This document shows positions 25,701 through 33,470 of a stretch of 43,490 bases of DNA, one piece after another; the stretch's first letter is position 1; each line of letters begins with the position of its first letter. The translations under genes were made by a program, and so were the position numbers. Source of the DNA: an uncultured Ectothiorhodospiraceae bacterium (GTDB taxonomy: Bacteria; Pseudomonadota; Gammaproteobacteria; UBA9214); the NCBI GenBank assembly GCA_947258615.1, contig CAMYIX010000049.1, forward strand, positions 1 to 43,490. Direction: 5' to 3'. The notes beneath the pieces are model-generated. The model worked only from the letters and a program-made list of their open reading frames with translations, was not told the DNA's origin and did not search any database.

Positions 25701-26816
25701 ATGCCGGACCATAGCGTCGCAACCGGATTCTTAGCGGGCCATGATTTTGCCCGTCTGCTGTCCGCACTGGCCGGCCAGGGCTACCGTTGTATCGGGCCGA
25801 CCGTGCGCGACGGGGCCCTGGTGTACGACACCCTGGGCGGAGTCGAGGACCTGCCCACCGGTGTGCAGATTAGCCAGGGTCCGGGCAGTTTCCGGGTCGA
25901 ATTCAACCAGGGCACGCGGCACTTTGACTGGGCCAACGGTCCCCAGGCCCTGAAACCGTTGCTGTTCACTTCCCGCGAAATCCTCTGGCAGGTCCAGCGC
26001 AGCGCCGACGGGGAACTCCAGTTCAGTCAGCAGGACCCGGAACCGGTGCCGACGGCCGTGATCGGGGTCCGTGCCTGTGATCTGGCGGCGCTTAGGCTCC
26101 AGGACCGGCATTTCGTTGAGGCCGACGTTCCCGATGTCGGCTACACGGCACGCCGCCGCCGGTTGTTCCTGGTCGCGGTCAATTGCAGCCGGCCTGCCGA
26201 CACCTGTTTCTGTGCCTCTACGGGAGACGGGCCGGCCGCCACCCGGGGCTACGACCTGGTGCTGGACGAACTGGACGATGGCTTCATCGCGAGCGCCGGC
26301 AGCAAGCGGGGAAACGAGCTGCTGGCCCTGCTGCCACTGCAACCGGTCAGCGCGGAGCAGCGACAGGCAGCGGCGGAGGCAACCGAAGGGGCCGTTGCCA
26401 TGCAACACCGGCAGCTGCCCGGACGCAATCTGCGTGACCAGCTGTTCGCCAACCTCGATCACCCGCAATGGGAGGTGGTGGCGACGCGCTGCCTGTCCTG
26501 CGGGAACTGCACCTCCGTGTGTCCCACCTGTTTCTGCTACCGTGAAGTCGACCAGCCGGCACTGGATAGGGAAAGCGCCCGTCATTACCGCGAATGGGAT
26601 TCCTGTTTCACCCAGGGACACAGTTATATCCACGGCTTTGTGGTGCGTCCTGATACCCGGCTGCGCTACCGCCAGTGGCTGACGCACAAGCTGGGCGGCT
26701 GGCATGATCAGTACGGGCGTTCCGGCTGCGTGGGTTGCGGACGCTGTATTACCTGGTGTCCGGTCGGTATCGACATCACCGAGGAGGTCAGTGCTATTGC
26801 TGCTGTACCGACATGA
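25701..26816 (+). CDS. hydB: Group 3b [NiFe] hydrogenase iron-sulfur subunit (HydB/sulfhydrogenase beta-like)
   Basis: Electron-transfer subunit of a bidirectional NAD(P)-linked hydrogenase. 371 residues. The N-terminal two thirds include VIGVRACDLAALRLQD and VNCSRPADTCFCAS, and the C-terminal part has two [4Fe-4S] sets: CLSCGNCTSVCP from about residue 264 and CVGCGRCITWCPVGID from about 343. This is the 4Fe-4S dicluster layout of HydB in Pyrococcus sulfhydrogenase, which passes electrons between the small subunit and the flavin subunit and has been linked to S0 reduction. The start lacks a clear ribosome binding site. The stop overlaps the next start (ATGA). Confidence 0.88.
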   Translation: MPDHSVATGFLAGHDFARLLSALAGQGYRCIGPTVRDGALVYDTLGGVEDLPTGVQISQGPGSFRVEFNQGTRHFDWANGPQALKPLLFTSREILWQVQRSADGELQFSQQDPEPVPTAVIGVRACDLAALRLQDRHFVEADVPDVGYTARRRRLFLVAVNCSRPADTCFCASTGDGPAATRGYDLVLDELDDGFIASAGSKRGNELLALLPLQPVSAEQRQAAAEATEGAVAMQHRQLPGRNLRDQLFANLDHPQWEVVATRCLSCGNCTSVCPTCFCYREVDQPALDRESARHYREWDSCFTQGHSYIHGFVVRPDTRLRYRQWLTHKLGGWHDQYGRSGCVGCGRCITWCPVGIDITEEVSAIAAVPT

Positions 26817-27649
26817 CCATCGCGAGCCATTTCCCGTACGAGGCTGAGGTCATCGAGCGCTGCCAGGAGTCGCCCACCATTTTCACGCTGGTGCTGCGTC
26901 TTACCGACCCCGTGATTGCCAGCGAGTATCGCTTCACGCCCGGCCAGTTCAACATGCTGTACCTGTTCGGTGTCGGCGAGATCCCGATTTCCATCGTCTC
27001 CGATCCGGAGCGCCCCGGAAAACTGATCCATACCATCCGCGACGTGGGCCGCGTATCGCACGGATTCTCGCAGCTCGGGGTGGGCGACAGGATCGGTCTG
27101 CGTGGCCCCTTTGGGCGCGGCTGGCCACTGGTGCAGCTGGAAGGCCAGGACATCATGATCGTCACAGGTGGGCTGGGCTGTGCCCCGGTGGTGTCGGTCA
27201 TCAATTACATTCTGCGGCGTCGGGAACGCTATGGCCGACTGGTCATACTGCAGGGGGTCAAGCATTCCAGCGACCTGATCTGGCGGGAACGCTATGCCGA
27301 GTGGGAGAAGCAGGACAATACCCAGGTGCTGCTCGCGGCCGATGTTGGTGGTACACCCTGGCCCGGCTTCGTGGGGCCTATTACCGTGCTGTTCGAGCAT
27401 GCGCGTTTCAATCCGCAGCAGACCGTGGCGATGATGTGCGGTCCCGAGCGCATGATCCATGCGGCAGCGGATGTGCTGGTCGAACGTGGTCTGCAGGCCT
27501 GGGATATCTGGATCAGTATGGAGCGCAACATGCAGTGTGCCGTTGGCCAGTGTGGCCACTGCCAGTTCGGTTCCAGTTTCGTGTGCCGCAATGGACCGGT
27601 CTACCGTTATCCTGATGCCGGCGAGTTGCTGGCAAAGCGGGGGTTCTAG
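26813..27649 (+). CDS. hydG: Group 3b hydrogenase FAD/NAD(P)-binding diaphorase subunit (HydG-like)
   Basis: 278 residues of the ferredoxin-NADP reductase-like family. A FAD-binding barrel (FTPGQFNMLYLFGVGEIPIS) comes first, then the nucleotide-binding domain (IMIVTGGLGCAPVVSVINY), then MMCGPERMI. The C-terminal cysteines C242, C247, C250 and C258 (CAVGQCGHCQ...C) bind a [2Fe-2S] cluster. It carries electrons between NAD(P)H and the iron-sulfur chain. The ATG at 26813 shares four bases with the hydB stop, so translation is coupled; the ORF's upstream extension is not needed. It is followed by 186 bases before hydD. Confidence 0.9.
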   Translation: MTIASHFPYEAEVIERCQESPTIFTLVLRLTDPVIASEYRFTPGQFNMLYLFGVGEIPISIVSDPERPGKLIHTIRDVGRVSHGFSQLGVGDRIGLRGPFGRGWPLVQLEGQDIMIVTGGLGCAPVVSVINYILRRRERYGRLVILQGVKHSSDLIWRERYAEWEKQDNTQVLLAADVGGTPWPGFVGPITVLFEHARFNPQQTVAMMCGPERMIHAAADVLVERGLQAWDIWISMERNMQCAVGQCGHCQFGSSFVCRNGPVYRYPDAGELLAKRGF

Positions 27650-27835
27650 CCCGCATTCCACACCAGGCGGCAGCAGAATCACATAAGCTACTGAGGTAAT
27701 GAACTGAGTGCAGATAAAGATCAAGACAATGTGTCATCGGGCATTGCCTATCCCGGCCCTGGCTGGTTCTCGCGCGCCCGGACACACGATCCCTTCGCCA
27801 GCATCCGGGATCCTGGTGAGAAATGCAGGCTTGCC

Positions 27836-28612
27836 ATGAAACCCAAAGTCGCGGTGCATAAATTCAGTTCCTGTGATGGCTGTCAGCTGGCATTCCTGAA
27901 CCTGGGCGAGGACCTGCTGACGCTGTTCGAACAGGTCGATGTACTGCACTTCGCCGAAGCGGGTCCCGTAGACCCCGGTGCCGCGGTCGATATCAGTTTC
28001 GTCGAGGGCAGCATCACCACTCCGGATGAGGTCGAGCGCATCCACGCAGTGCGCAACAACAGCAAATACGTGGTGACCATCGGTGCCTGTGCCGTGGCGG
28101 GTGGACTGCAGGCCCTGCGCAACCTGGCGGACAGCGGCGAATGGATGACGGCGATCTATGCCTCCCCGGAATACATTGCGAGACTGGATGCGGTGGCGCC
28201 GGTCAGCGAGTACATCAAGGTGGATATGGAGCTCTGGGGTTGCCCGGTCAACAGTCGGCAGCTGCTCGCGACCATCGGCTCGCTGCTGGCCGGCGTGGTG
28301 CCGCGGACGGAAAACGACAGCGTCTGCCTGGAATGCAAGCGCAAGGGACAGGCCTGTGTCATGGTCACCCGGGGTGTGCCGTGTATGGGGCCGGTCACCC
28401 GCAGTGGCTGTGGTGCCCTGTGCCCGGGCCTGGACCGCGGCTGCTATGGCTGTTACGGCCCCTGTGAGAAGCCGCCGACCGAGGTGCTCGCGCACTGGTT
28501 TGCCGGGCTGGGCCTGACCCGGGAACAGATCGCGCAGCGCTTCCTGGCCTTTACCCCAGAGGCGCCCGCCTTCTACTCGGCGGGCCGGTCGAGACTGCCA
28601 GGCGATGACTGA
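27836..28612 (+). CDS. hydD: Group 3b [NiFe] hydrogenase small subunit (HydD-like)
   Basis: 258 residues from the ATG at 27836. The N-terminal SSCDGCQLAF (C13, C16), GACAVAGG and the cluster motifs CLECKRKGQACV and CMGPVTRSGCGALCPG, then GCYGCYGPCE, bind the [4Fe-4S] relay next to the active-site subunit. There is no Tat signal, so it is cytoplasmic, as expected for group 3. The frame is open upstream to 27695 with a GTG at 27731, but that part (Pro/Arg-rich) does not look like the family. No ribosome binding site is seen at 27836; a separate 43-codon frame ends over its ATG. It overlaps hydA by eight bases. Confidence 0.9.
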   Translation: MKPKVAVHKFSSCDGCQLAFLNLGEDLLTLFEQVDVLHFAEAGPVDPGAAVDISFVEGSITTPDEVERIHAVRNNSKYVVTIGACAVAGGLQALRNLADSGEWMTAIYASPEYIARLDAVAPVSEYIKVDMELWGCPVNSRQLLATIGSLLAGVVPRTENDSVCLECKRKGQACVMVTRGVPCMGPVTRSGCGALCPGLDRGCYGCYGPCEKPPTEVLAHWFAGLGLTREQIAQRFLAFTPEAPAFYSAGRSRLPGDD

Positions 28613-30422
28613 GCGGCGCGAATTACGCATTAACGTGCCGGTGCTGGCGCGGGTGGAAGGCGAGGGCGCGCTGACCTTGCATGTAAGGGACCAGGCCATC
28701 GAACGGCTCGACTTGCGGATCTTCGAGCCCCCGCGCCTGTTCGAGAAGCTGCTCGAGGGACGTGAATACCAGCAGGTCCCGGACATGGTGGCACGCATCT
28801 GCGGCATCTGTCCGGTCGCCTACCAGATGAGCGCGATCCACGCCCTGGAGCAGGCCTTTGCCGTTGCCCCGGATCCCTGGGTGCGCGCCATGCGTCGCCT
28901 GTTTTACTGCGGCGAGTGGCTGCAGAGCCACAGCCTGCATATTCACCTGCTGGCGGCGCCGGACTTTCTCGGTTTCGACAGTGCCCCCGCCATGGCCGCG
29001 CAGTACCCGGATGAGGTGCGTCGCGGTCTGCGCCTGCAGTCTCTGGGCAACGACATCATGCGACTGATCGGCGGGCGTTCCGTGCACCCGGTCGGGGCCT
29101 GCGTGGGGGGCTTCTACCGCATCCCGGACACGGCTGCACTGCATGCGCTCAGGGACCGGCTGGCCGCTGCAACCGGGGGCGCCCGGGAGCTGGTCCGCTG
29201 GTGCGCCGCGCTGGACCTGCCCGATGACGAGCAGGCGTTCTGCTCGGTCGCTTTACGCCATCCCGATGAGTACCCCATGAACGAAGGTCGTATCGTATCC
29301 AGTGGCGGGCTGGACATCGATAAAGCGGATTATGAGGCGCATTTTCGCGAGCACCAGGTGGCACATTCCACGGCCCTGCATTCGTTACTGGACGGCGAGC
29401 CCTATCTGGTCGGCCCCCTGGCGCGGATCAACCTGAACCTGGACCGCCTGCCGGACGCCGTGCAGTCGGTATTGCAGGAGACCGGCATCCGCTTCCCGAG
29501 CCGCAACATGTTTCACAGCATGGTCGCCCGGGCGGCGGAGATCTATTACGTCCTGCTGGAGGCCGTGCGGCTCATCGATACCCTGCCGGCGGCGATGCAG
29601 GCGGCGGTCCCCGTGGCAGCGCGCGCCGCGACCGGTTTCGGGTGTACCGAGGCCCCGCGCGGTCTGCTCTGGCATCGCTATGAAACGGATGCGCAGGGCC
29701 GCATCGTGGCGGCCCGGATCGTACCGCCTACCAGTCAGAACCAGCTGCGTATCGAAGAAGACATTCGCCTGTCGCTGGAACGTTTCGGCCTGCAGCGCAG
29801 CGAGGCCGAGCTGCGCACCCGGGCCGAGACCGTGATCAGGAACTACGACCCCTGCATTTCCTGCGCGACCCACTTCCTCAGGCTGAAGCTGGAGCGCGAT
29901 CCCGGTCCAGCGATCCGGCCGGCGGCAGCACCCGGGCCGGTAGCGGCTGGCGATACAGCACCGGTCTGCATTGTCGGGATCGGCTCAGCCAACGGCCTGG
30001 ATGCGCTTGGCTGGAAGGCGGTGGAGGCGCTCGCCGCCGGCGGTTTTGCGGCGCGCTTTCGCCCCGGCCTGGTCAGGCTGGAGAACTGTGCGGCACCGGC
30101 GGCCCTCCCGGCGCTGCTCGGCGCAACCCGCCTGCTGGTGCTGATCGATGCACTGCCTGCCGGCGACGGCACGGTCGGCTGGCGCCGGATCGAACGCGAT
30201 GACATCGCCGCCATGACCGGCGGGCATTCCAGTCATTCCCTGGGTGTCGCCGAGGCCGTTGCCATGTGCGAGTCCCTGGTTGTGGTACCTCTGCGGATTG
30301 TCTGCTACGGCATCGGCACCGGCCCGGTCGCTGCCGGCGGACCCGGGCTTGCACCAAAGGGGATAGTCAGCGCCGTAATTGATGAGTTGGCAAATGACAT
30401 AGCCAGGGAGATAAGGGGGTAA
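28605..30422 (+). CDS. hydA: Group 3b [NiFe] hydrogenase large subunit fused to a maturation protease
   Basis: A 605-residue protein with two parts. Residues 1-423 are the catalytic large subunit: RICGIC at 64-69 and DPCISCATH at 415-423 supply the four Cys ligands of the Ni-Fe centre (C66, C69, C417, C420). Related precursors normally end within about 5-30 residues of that His. Here an Ala/Pro-rich linker (about 424-452) leads into a complete HybD/HycI-type endopeptidase domain (453-605): VCIVGIGSANGLDALGW, LVLIDALPAGDGTVGW, HSSHSLGVAEA and VCYGIGTGP. Its likely Ni-sensing residues are D466, D515 and H544. No stop or frameshift separates the parts. The domain would cut after H423 and free itself. 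Confidence 0.92.
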   Translation: MTERRELRINVPVLARVEGEGALTLHVRDQAIERLDLRIFEPPRLFEKLLEGREYQQVPDMVARICGICPVAYQMSAIHALEQAFAVAPDPWVRAMRRLFYCGEWLQSHSLHIHLLAAPDFLGFDSAPAMAAQYPDEVRRGLRLQSLGNDIMRLIGGRSVHPVGACVGGFYRIPDTAALHALRDRLAAATGGARELVRWCAALDLPDDEQAFCSVALRHPDEYPMNEGRIVSSGGLDIDKADYEAHFREHQVAHSTALHSLLDGEPYLVGPLARINLNLDRLPDAVQSVLQETGIRFPSRNMFHSMVARAAEIYYVLLEAVRLIDTLPAAMQAAVPVAARAATGFGCTEAPRGLLWHRYETDAQGRIVAARIVPPTSQNQLRIEEDIRLSLERFGLQRSEAELRTRAETVIRNYDPCISCATHFLRLKLERDPGPAIRPAAAPGPVAAGDTAPVCIVGIGSANGLDALGWKAVEALAAGGFAARFRPGLVRLENCAAPAALPALLGATRLLVLIDALPAGDGTVGWRRIERDDIAAMTGGHSSHSLGVAEAVAMCESLVVVPLRIVCYGIGTGPVAAGGPGLAPKGIVSAVIDELANDIAREIRG

Positions 30423-30512
30423 AGGGGATATGCTGTTTTTCTTCGTTGTATCACCAACCGGTTTTCACTGGCTACATCAATAAGCCGAATACCCCTCTTT
30501 GGCCGTGCCAGC

Positions 30513-31838
30513 CTACAGGAAGTGCTCGAAGAACACCGTGAACACCGCGCTGGCCACCGTCAGGCTGACCAGCATGATGGGAAGGCCCTTACGCAACCAC
30601 AGCCCCGGGGTGATGCGCGCTTCCGGGATATTGCAGCGTTCCGATTCGGCCACACAGATGATGTTGGCGGTAGCGCCGATGTGGGAACCGTTGCCGCCCA
30701 GGCCGACCCCCAGCGCCAGGGCCCACCAAAGGGGCGTGACATTCATGCCCTGGGTATCCAGGCTGAGCACGATCGGGATCATGGTCACCGTGAACGGAAT
30801 GTTATCCACGATGGCACTCAGTATGGCCGCGACCCACATCAGTACCAGGCAGGTGATCAACAATGCTGCCGGGTCGGCGGATACGTGGGCGATCCCGTTG
30901 CCGATTAGTGCCAGCAGGCCCGAGCTTTCCACCCCACCCACGATGATGAACAGGGCGCAAAAGAACAGCAGCACCGTCCATTCCACGTCTTTCAGCAGGG
31001 TGTCCGGGTCCGGCCGGATCAGGGCCAGGGTGAGCGCCACGCCGATGAATACCACGTAGGACGGGTAGAGGTGGAAATGGTGGTGGATGAAAAACAGCAG
31101 CACGATCAGGGCCAGGCCGGCCAGTACCCGCTTCAGGCTGCGCAGGTCGCGTATCGCCTTTTCCGCCTTGAGGTCGATCTCGCCGCTGTGGGAGGCGGAG
31201 GGGGTGAGTTCTTTTTTGAACACGAACAGGAGCATGGTCACGATGATCATCCAGACCACGACCACCACCGGCCCCATGTGGAACAGGAAGCTGTTGAAAT
31301 CGAGCCGGGCGGCGCTGCCGATCATGATGTTGGGCGGGTCACCGACCAGGGTGGCGATACCGCCGATGTTGGACAGCATGGCCTCGGCCATCAGGTAGGG
31401 CATGGGGTTCAGGCGGGCCATGCGGCAGATGAGAACCGTCAGCGGCGCGAAAATGATCACCGTGGTGACGTTGTCCAGGAACATGCTGATCACGCTGACG
31501 GCCAGGGTGAGGTAGACCATCAGGTGACGCGGCCGGCGGGCGGTGCGCCGGGCGATGCGAATGGCCAGGTACTCGAAACCGCCGGTTTTCCTCAGGATGG
31601 CGACCATCATCATCATGCCGGCCAGCAGCATGATGGTGTTGGCATCGATGGACTGGATGGCCTGTTCCTGGGAGTAGAAACCGGCATAGAGGCCGATACC
31701 CACCATGACGACGGCGCCGATTACCGCCGCGTGCATGCGGTGCATGACCTCCGAGAAGATCAGTACGTAGGCGGCGACCAGGACCAGGCCCGCCGTGATC
31801 ATTGACCCGGTCAGGCCGTTAGGGACAGCTTCCACCAT
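30513..31838 (-). CDS. ArsB/NhaD-type ion transporter (SLC13/arsenical-pump superfamily)
   Basis: 441 residues with about eleven to twelve membrane helices. The two superfamily repeats are visible: FLDNVTTVIIFAPLTV with NIGGIATLVGDPPNIMIG in the first half, and IVDNIPFTVTMIPIV with GLGGNGSHIGATANIICV in the second. Such proteins exchange Na+ for H+ or export anions; the substrate here is unknown. It is the last gene of a minus-strand set hypE, CBS protein, permease. Its ATG overlaps the CBS stop (TGATG), so the two are translationally coupled. It converges on hydA. Confidence 0.88.
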   Translation of the reverse strand: MVEAVPNGLTGSMITAGLVLVAAYVLIFSEVMHRMHAAVIGAVVMVGIGLYAGFYSQEQAIQSIDANTIMLLAGMMMMVAILRKTGGFEYLAIRIARRTARRPRHLMVYLTLAVSVISMFLDNVTTVIIFAPLTVLICRMARLNPMPYLMAEAMLSNIGGIATLVGDPPNIMIGSAARLDFNSFLFHMGPVVVVVWMIIVTMLLFVFKKELTPSASHSGEIDLKAEKAIRDLRSLKRVLAGLALIVLLFFIHHHFHLYPSYVVFIGVALTLALIRPDPDTLLKDVEWTVLLFFCALFIIVGGVESSGLLALIGNGIAHVSADPAALLITCLVLMWVAAILSAIVDNIPFTVTMIPIVLSLDTQGMNVTPLWWALALGVGLGGNGSHIGATANIICVAESERCNIPEARITPGLWLRKGLPIMLVSLTVASAVFTVFFEHFL

Positions 31839-32284
31839 CAGGTGAGATCGAGCATGCGTTGGGCCACTGCCCAGATGGTGACCACCCCCAGGTAGCGGTC
31901 ATCCTCGACCACCAGCAGGTAATTGGTGGAATACTTTTCCATCAGCGCCACCACCGTGGGCATTTCCGTTTCCAGCGAGATGTCGACATGCCGTTTCTTG
32001 ACGAATCCGTCCAGGGGCATCTCCAGGAGATGGCGCATGTGTTCTTCCGGGATCTCCATGCAGCTCGGTGCATTGCCCAGCAGGTCGGCGTAGTTCACCA
32101 TGATGTCGGGGACGCAGGCGCGGCGCAGGGTCTCGCGGATGGAAAAGATCCCGGCCACCTGCCCGGAGTCGTCCATGTAGGCAATACCCGGTACCCCGCA
32201 GCGCAGGCATTCCGCGAATCCTTCCCGCACCTTCATGCCGGGGCGGGCCACACCCGTGGGTATGACAATCTCTTGCAGTTTCAT
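31838..32284 (-). CDS. CBS-domain pair protein
   Basis: 148 residues, two CBS motifs and little else: VREGFAECLRCGVPGIAYMD followed by SGQVAGIFSIRETLRRAC, and MEKYSTNYLLVVEDD followed by RYLGVVTIWAVAQRML. CBS pairs bind adenosine nucleotides and gate transporters or enzymes. Here the gene lies one base downstream of hypE and shares a base with the permease start, so it most likely senses energy state and regulates the permease. The ATG at 32284 (MKLQEIVIP) is used; the upstream extension lies over hypE. Confidence 0.83.
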   Translation of the reverse strand: MKLQEIVIPTGVARPGMKVREGFAECLRCGVPGIAYMDDSGQVAGIFSIRETLRRACVPDIMVNYADLLGNAPSCMEIPEEHMRHLLEMPLDGFVKKRHVDISLETEMPTVVALMEKYSTNYLLVVEDDRYLGVVTIWAVAQRMLDLT

Positions 32285-32285
32285 A

Positions 32286-33287
32286 TCAGCAGATCCTCGG
32301 CAGGGGGTCGTCCTCGAGTTCCTCGAGGATACGCTCGCCACCCAGTGCTGTAACCAGGGTGACATGGCGTGCCGTGGCGTCCAGGTGTCCTATGAGTGAG
32401 GCCCCGCTACCCTCGGGCAGGTTGCGCCAGGCTTGCAGCACGCTGTCGGCGGCAGCCGGATCAACCACGGCCACCACCCGCCCCTCGCAGGCCAGGTACA
32501 GCGGGTCGTAGCCCAGCATGTCGCAGACGGATTGTACCGGGTCACGTACCGGGACCGTTGATTGCTGCAACCGTACACCCAGACCGGTTGCCCGGTACAG
32601 TTCCTGGCAGACGGTGGCCAGGCCGCCACGTGTCGGGTCGCGCATAAAACGCACACCGCCGGTATCCAGGGCAGCCTGTGTCAGCGGCAGCACGCTGGCG
32701 GAATCGGAGCGCAGTTCGCCGTGCAGGCCGAACTCCTCGCGTGCCAGCATGACGGCAATACCGTGGTCACCGACCGGGCCGCTGACAAGCACGGCATCGC
32801 CGTCCCTGATCCGGTCGAGGCCGAGACGGGAGTCACGATGGATACCGATGCCGGTGGTGGCAAGGTAGAGCCCGCCACCTTCACCACGGCGCAGGACCTT
32901 GGTGTCACCGGCGACCACTTCAACGTCCAGCGCCCGTGCCGCCGCCGCCAGGCTGGCGATGATACGGTCAAGTTGCGCGATTTCCATGCCTTCCTCGATG
33001 AAGGCGTTCAGGCTCAGGTAGCGCGGCACGGCCCCGGCGACGGCCAGGTCGTTGGTGGTCCCGTGCACCGCCAGCGAGCCGATGTCACCACCCGGGAATT
33101 CCAGCGGCTGCACAGTAAATCCATCGGTGGTAAACATCAGTTCGCGGCCGTCCAGCGCCAGCGGCACGGCATCGGCCTGGGTATCCAGGCCGGGGTTGGC
33201 CAGGTGGCGGGCGAAGACCTCCTCGATCAGTTCACGCATGAAGCGGCCGCCGTTGCCATGCGCCAGTGTTATGCGGGTGTCCGGCAT
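32286..33287 (-). CDS. hypE: Hydrogenase maturation protein HypE (carbamoyl dehydratase)
   Basis: 333 residues, normal for HypE. The N-terminal LAHGNGGRFMRELIEEVF, the ATP-binding body (AVHGTTNDLAVAGAVPRYLS, VVAGDTKVLRRG, MRDPTRGGLATV) and the diagnostic C-terminal PRIC are all present. The last Cys accepts the carbamoyl group from HypF and is dehydrated to thiocyanate, the source of the CN- ligands. The ATG at 33287 (MPDTRITL) is used; the open frame continues to 35171 only as a shadow of the antiporter gene. It heads the hypE-CBS-permease unit and is divergent from the antiporter. Confidence 0.96.
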   Translation of the reverse strand: MPDTRITLAHGNGGRFMRELIEEVFARHLANPGLDTQADAVPLALDGRELMFTTDGFTVQPLEFPGGDIGSLAVHGTTNDLAVAGAVPRYLSLNAFIEEGMEIAQLDRIIASLAAAARALDVEVVAGDTKVLRRGEGGGLYLATTGIGIHRDSRLGLDRIRDGDAVLVSGPVGDHGIAVMLAREEFGLHGELRSDSASVLPLTQAALDTGGVRFMRDPTRGGLATVCQELYRATGLGVRLQQSTVPVRDPVQSVCDMLGYDPLYLACEGRVVAVVDPAAADSVLQAWRNLPEGSGASLIGHLDATARHVTLVTALGGERILEELEDDPLPRIC

Positions 33288-33470
33288 GTTCGGGTCAGGA
33301 TTCCTGTCGCTATCTGGTGGCACGGCCTGGTGTCTGCGGTCGTGAAACGCCGGTCCGGCATCTCCCGCCATGTTATGTTTCATTGTAAAGTCTGGGTATA
33401 CGTACTCCAACAACAAAAGGGGGGTAGTCCGGCCGCTGTTACCAGCGCTGTCCGGGCAGCGTCCGCTGGC

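Noticed and set aside
30423..30512. Terminator between hydA and the convergent permease gene
   Set aside because: I found no convincing stem followed by T in these 90 bases.
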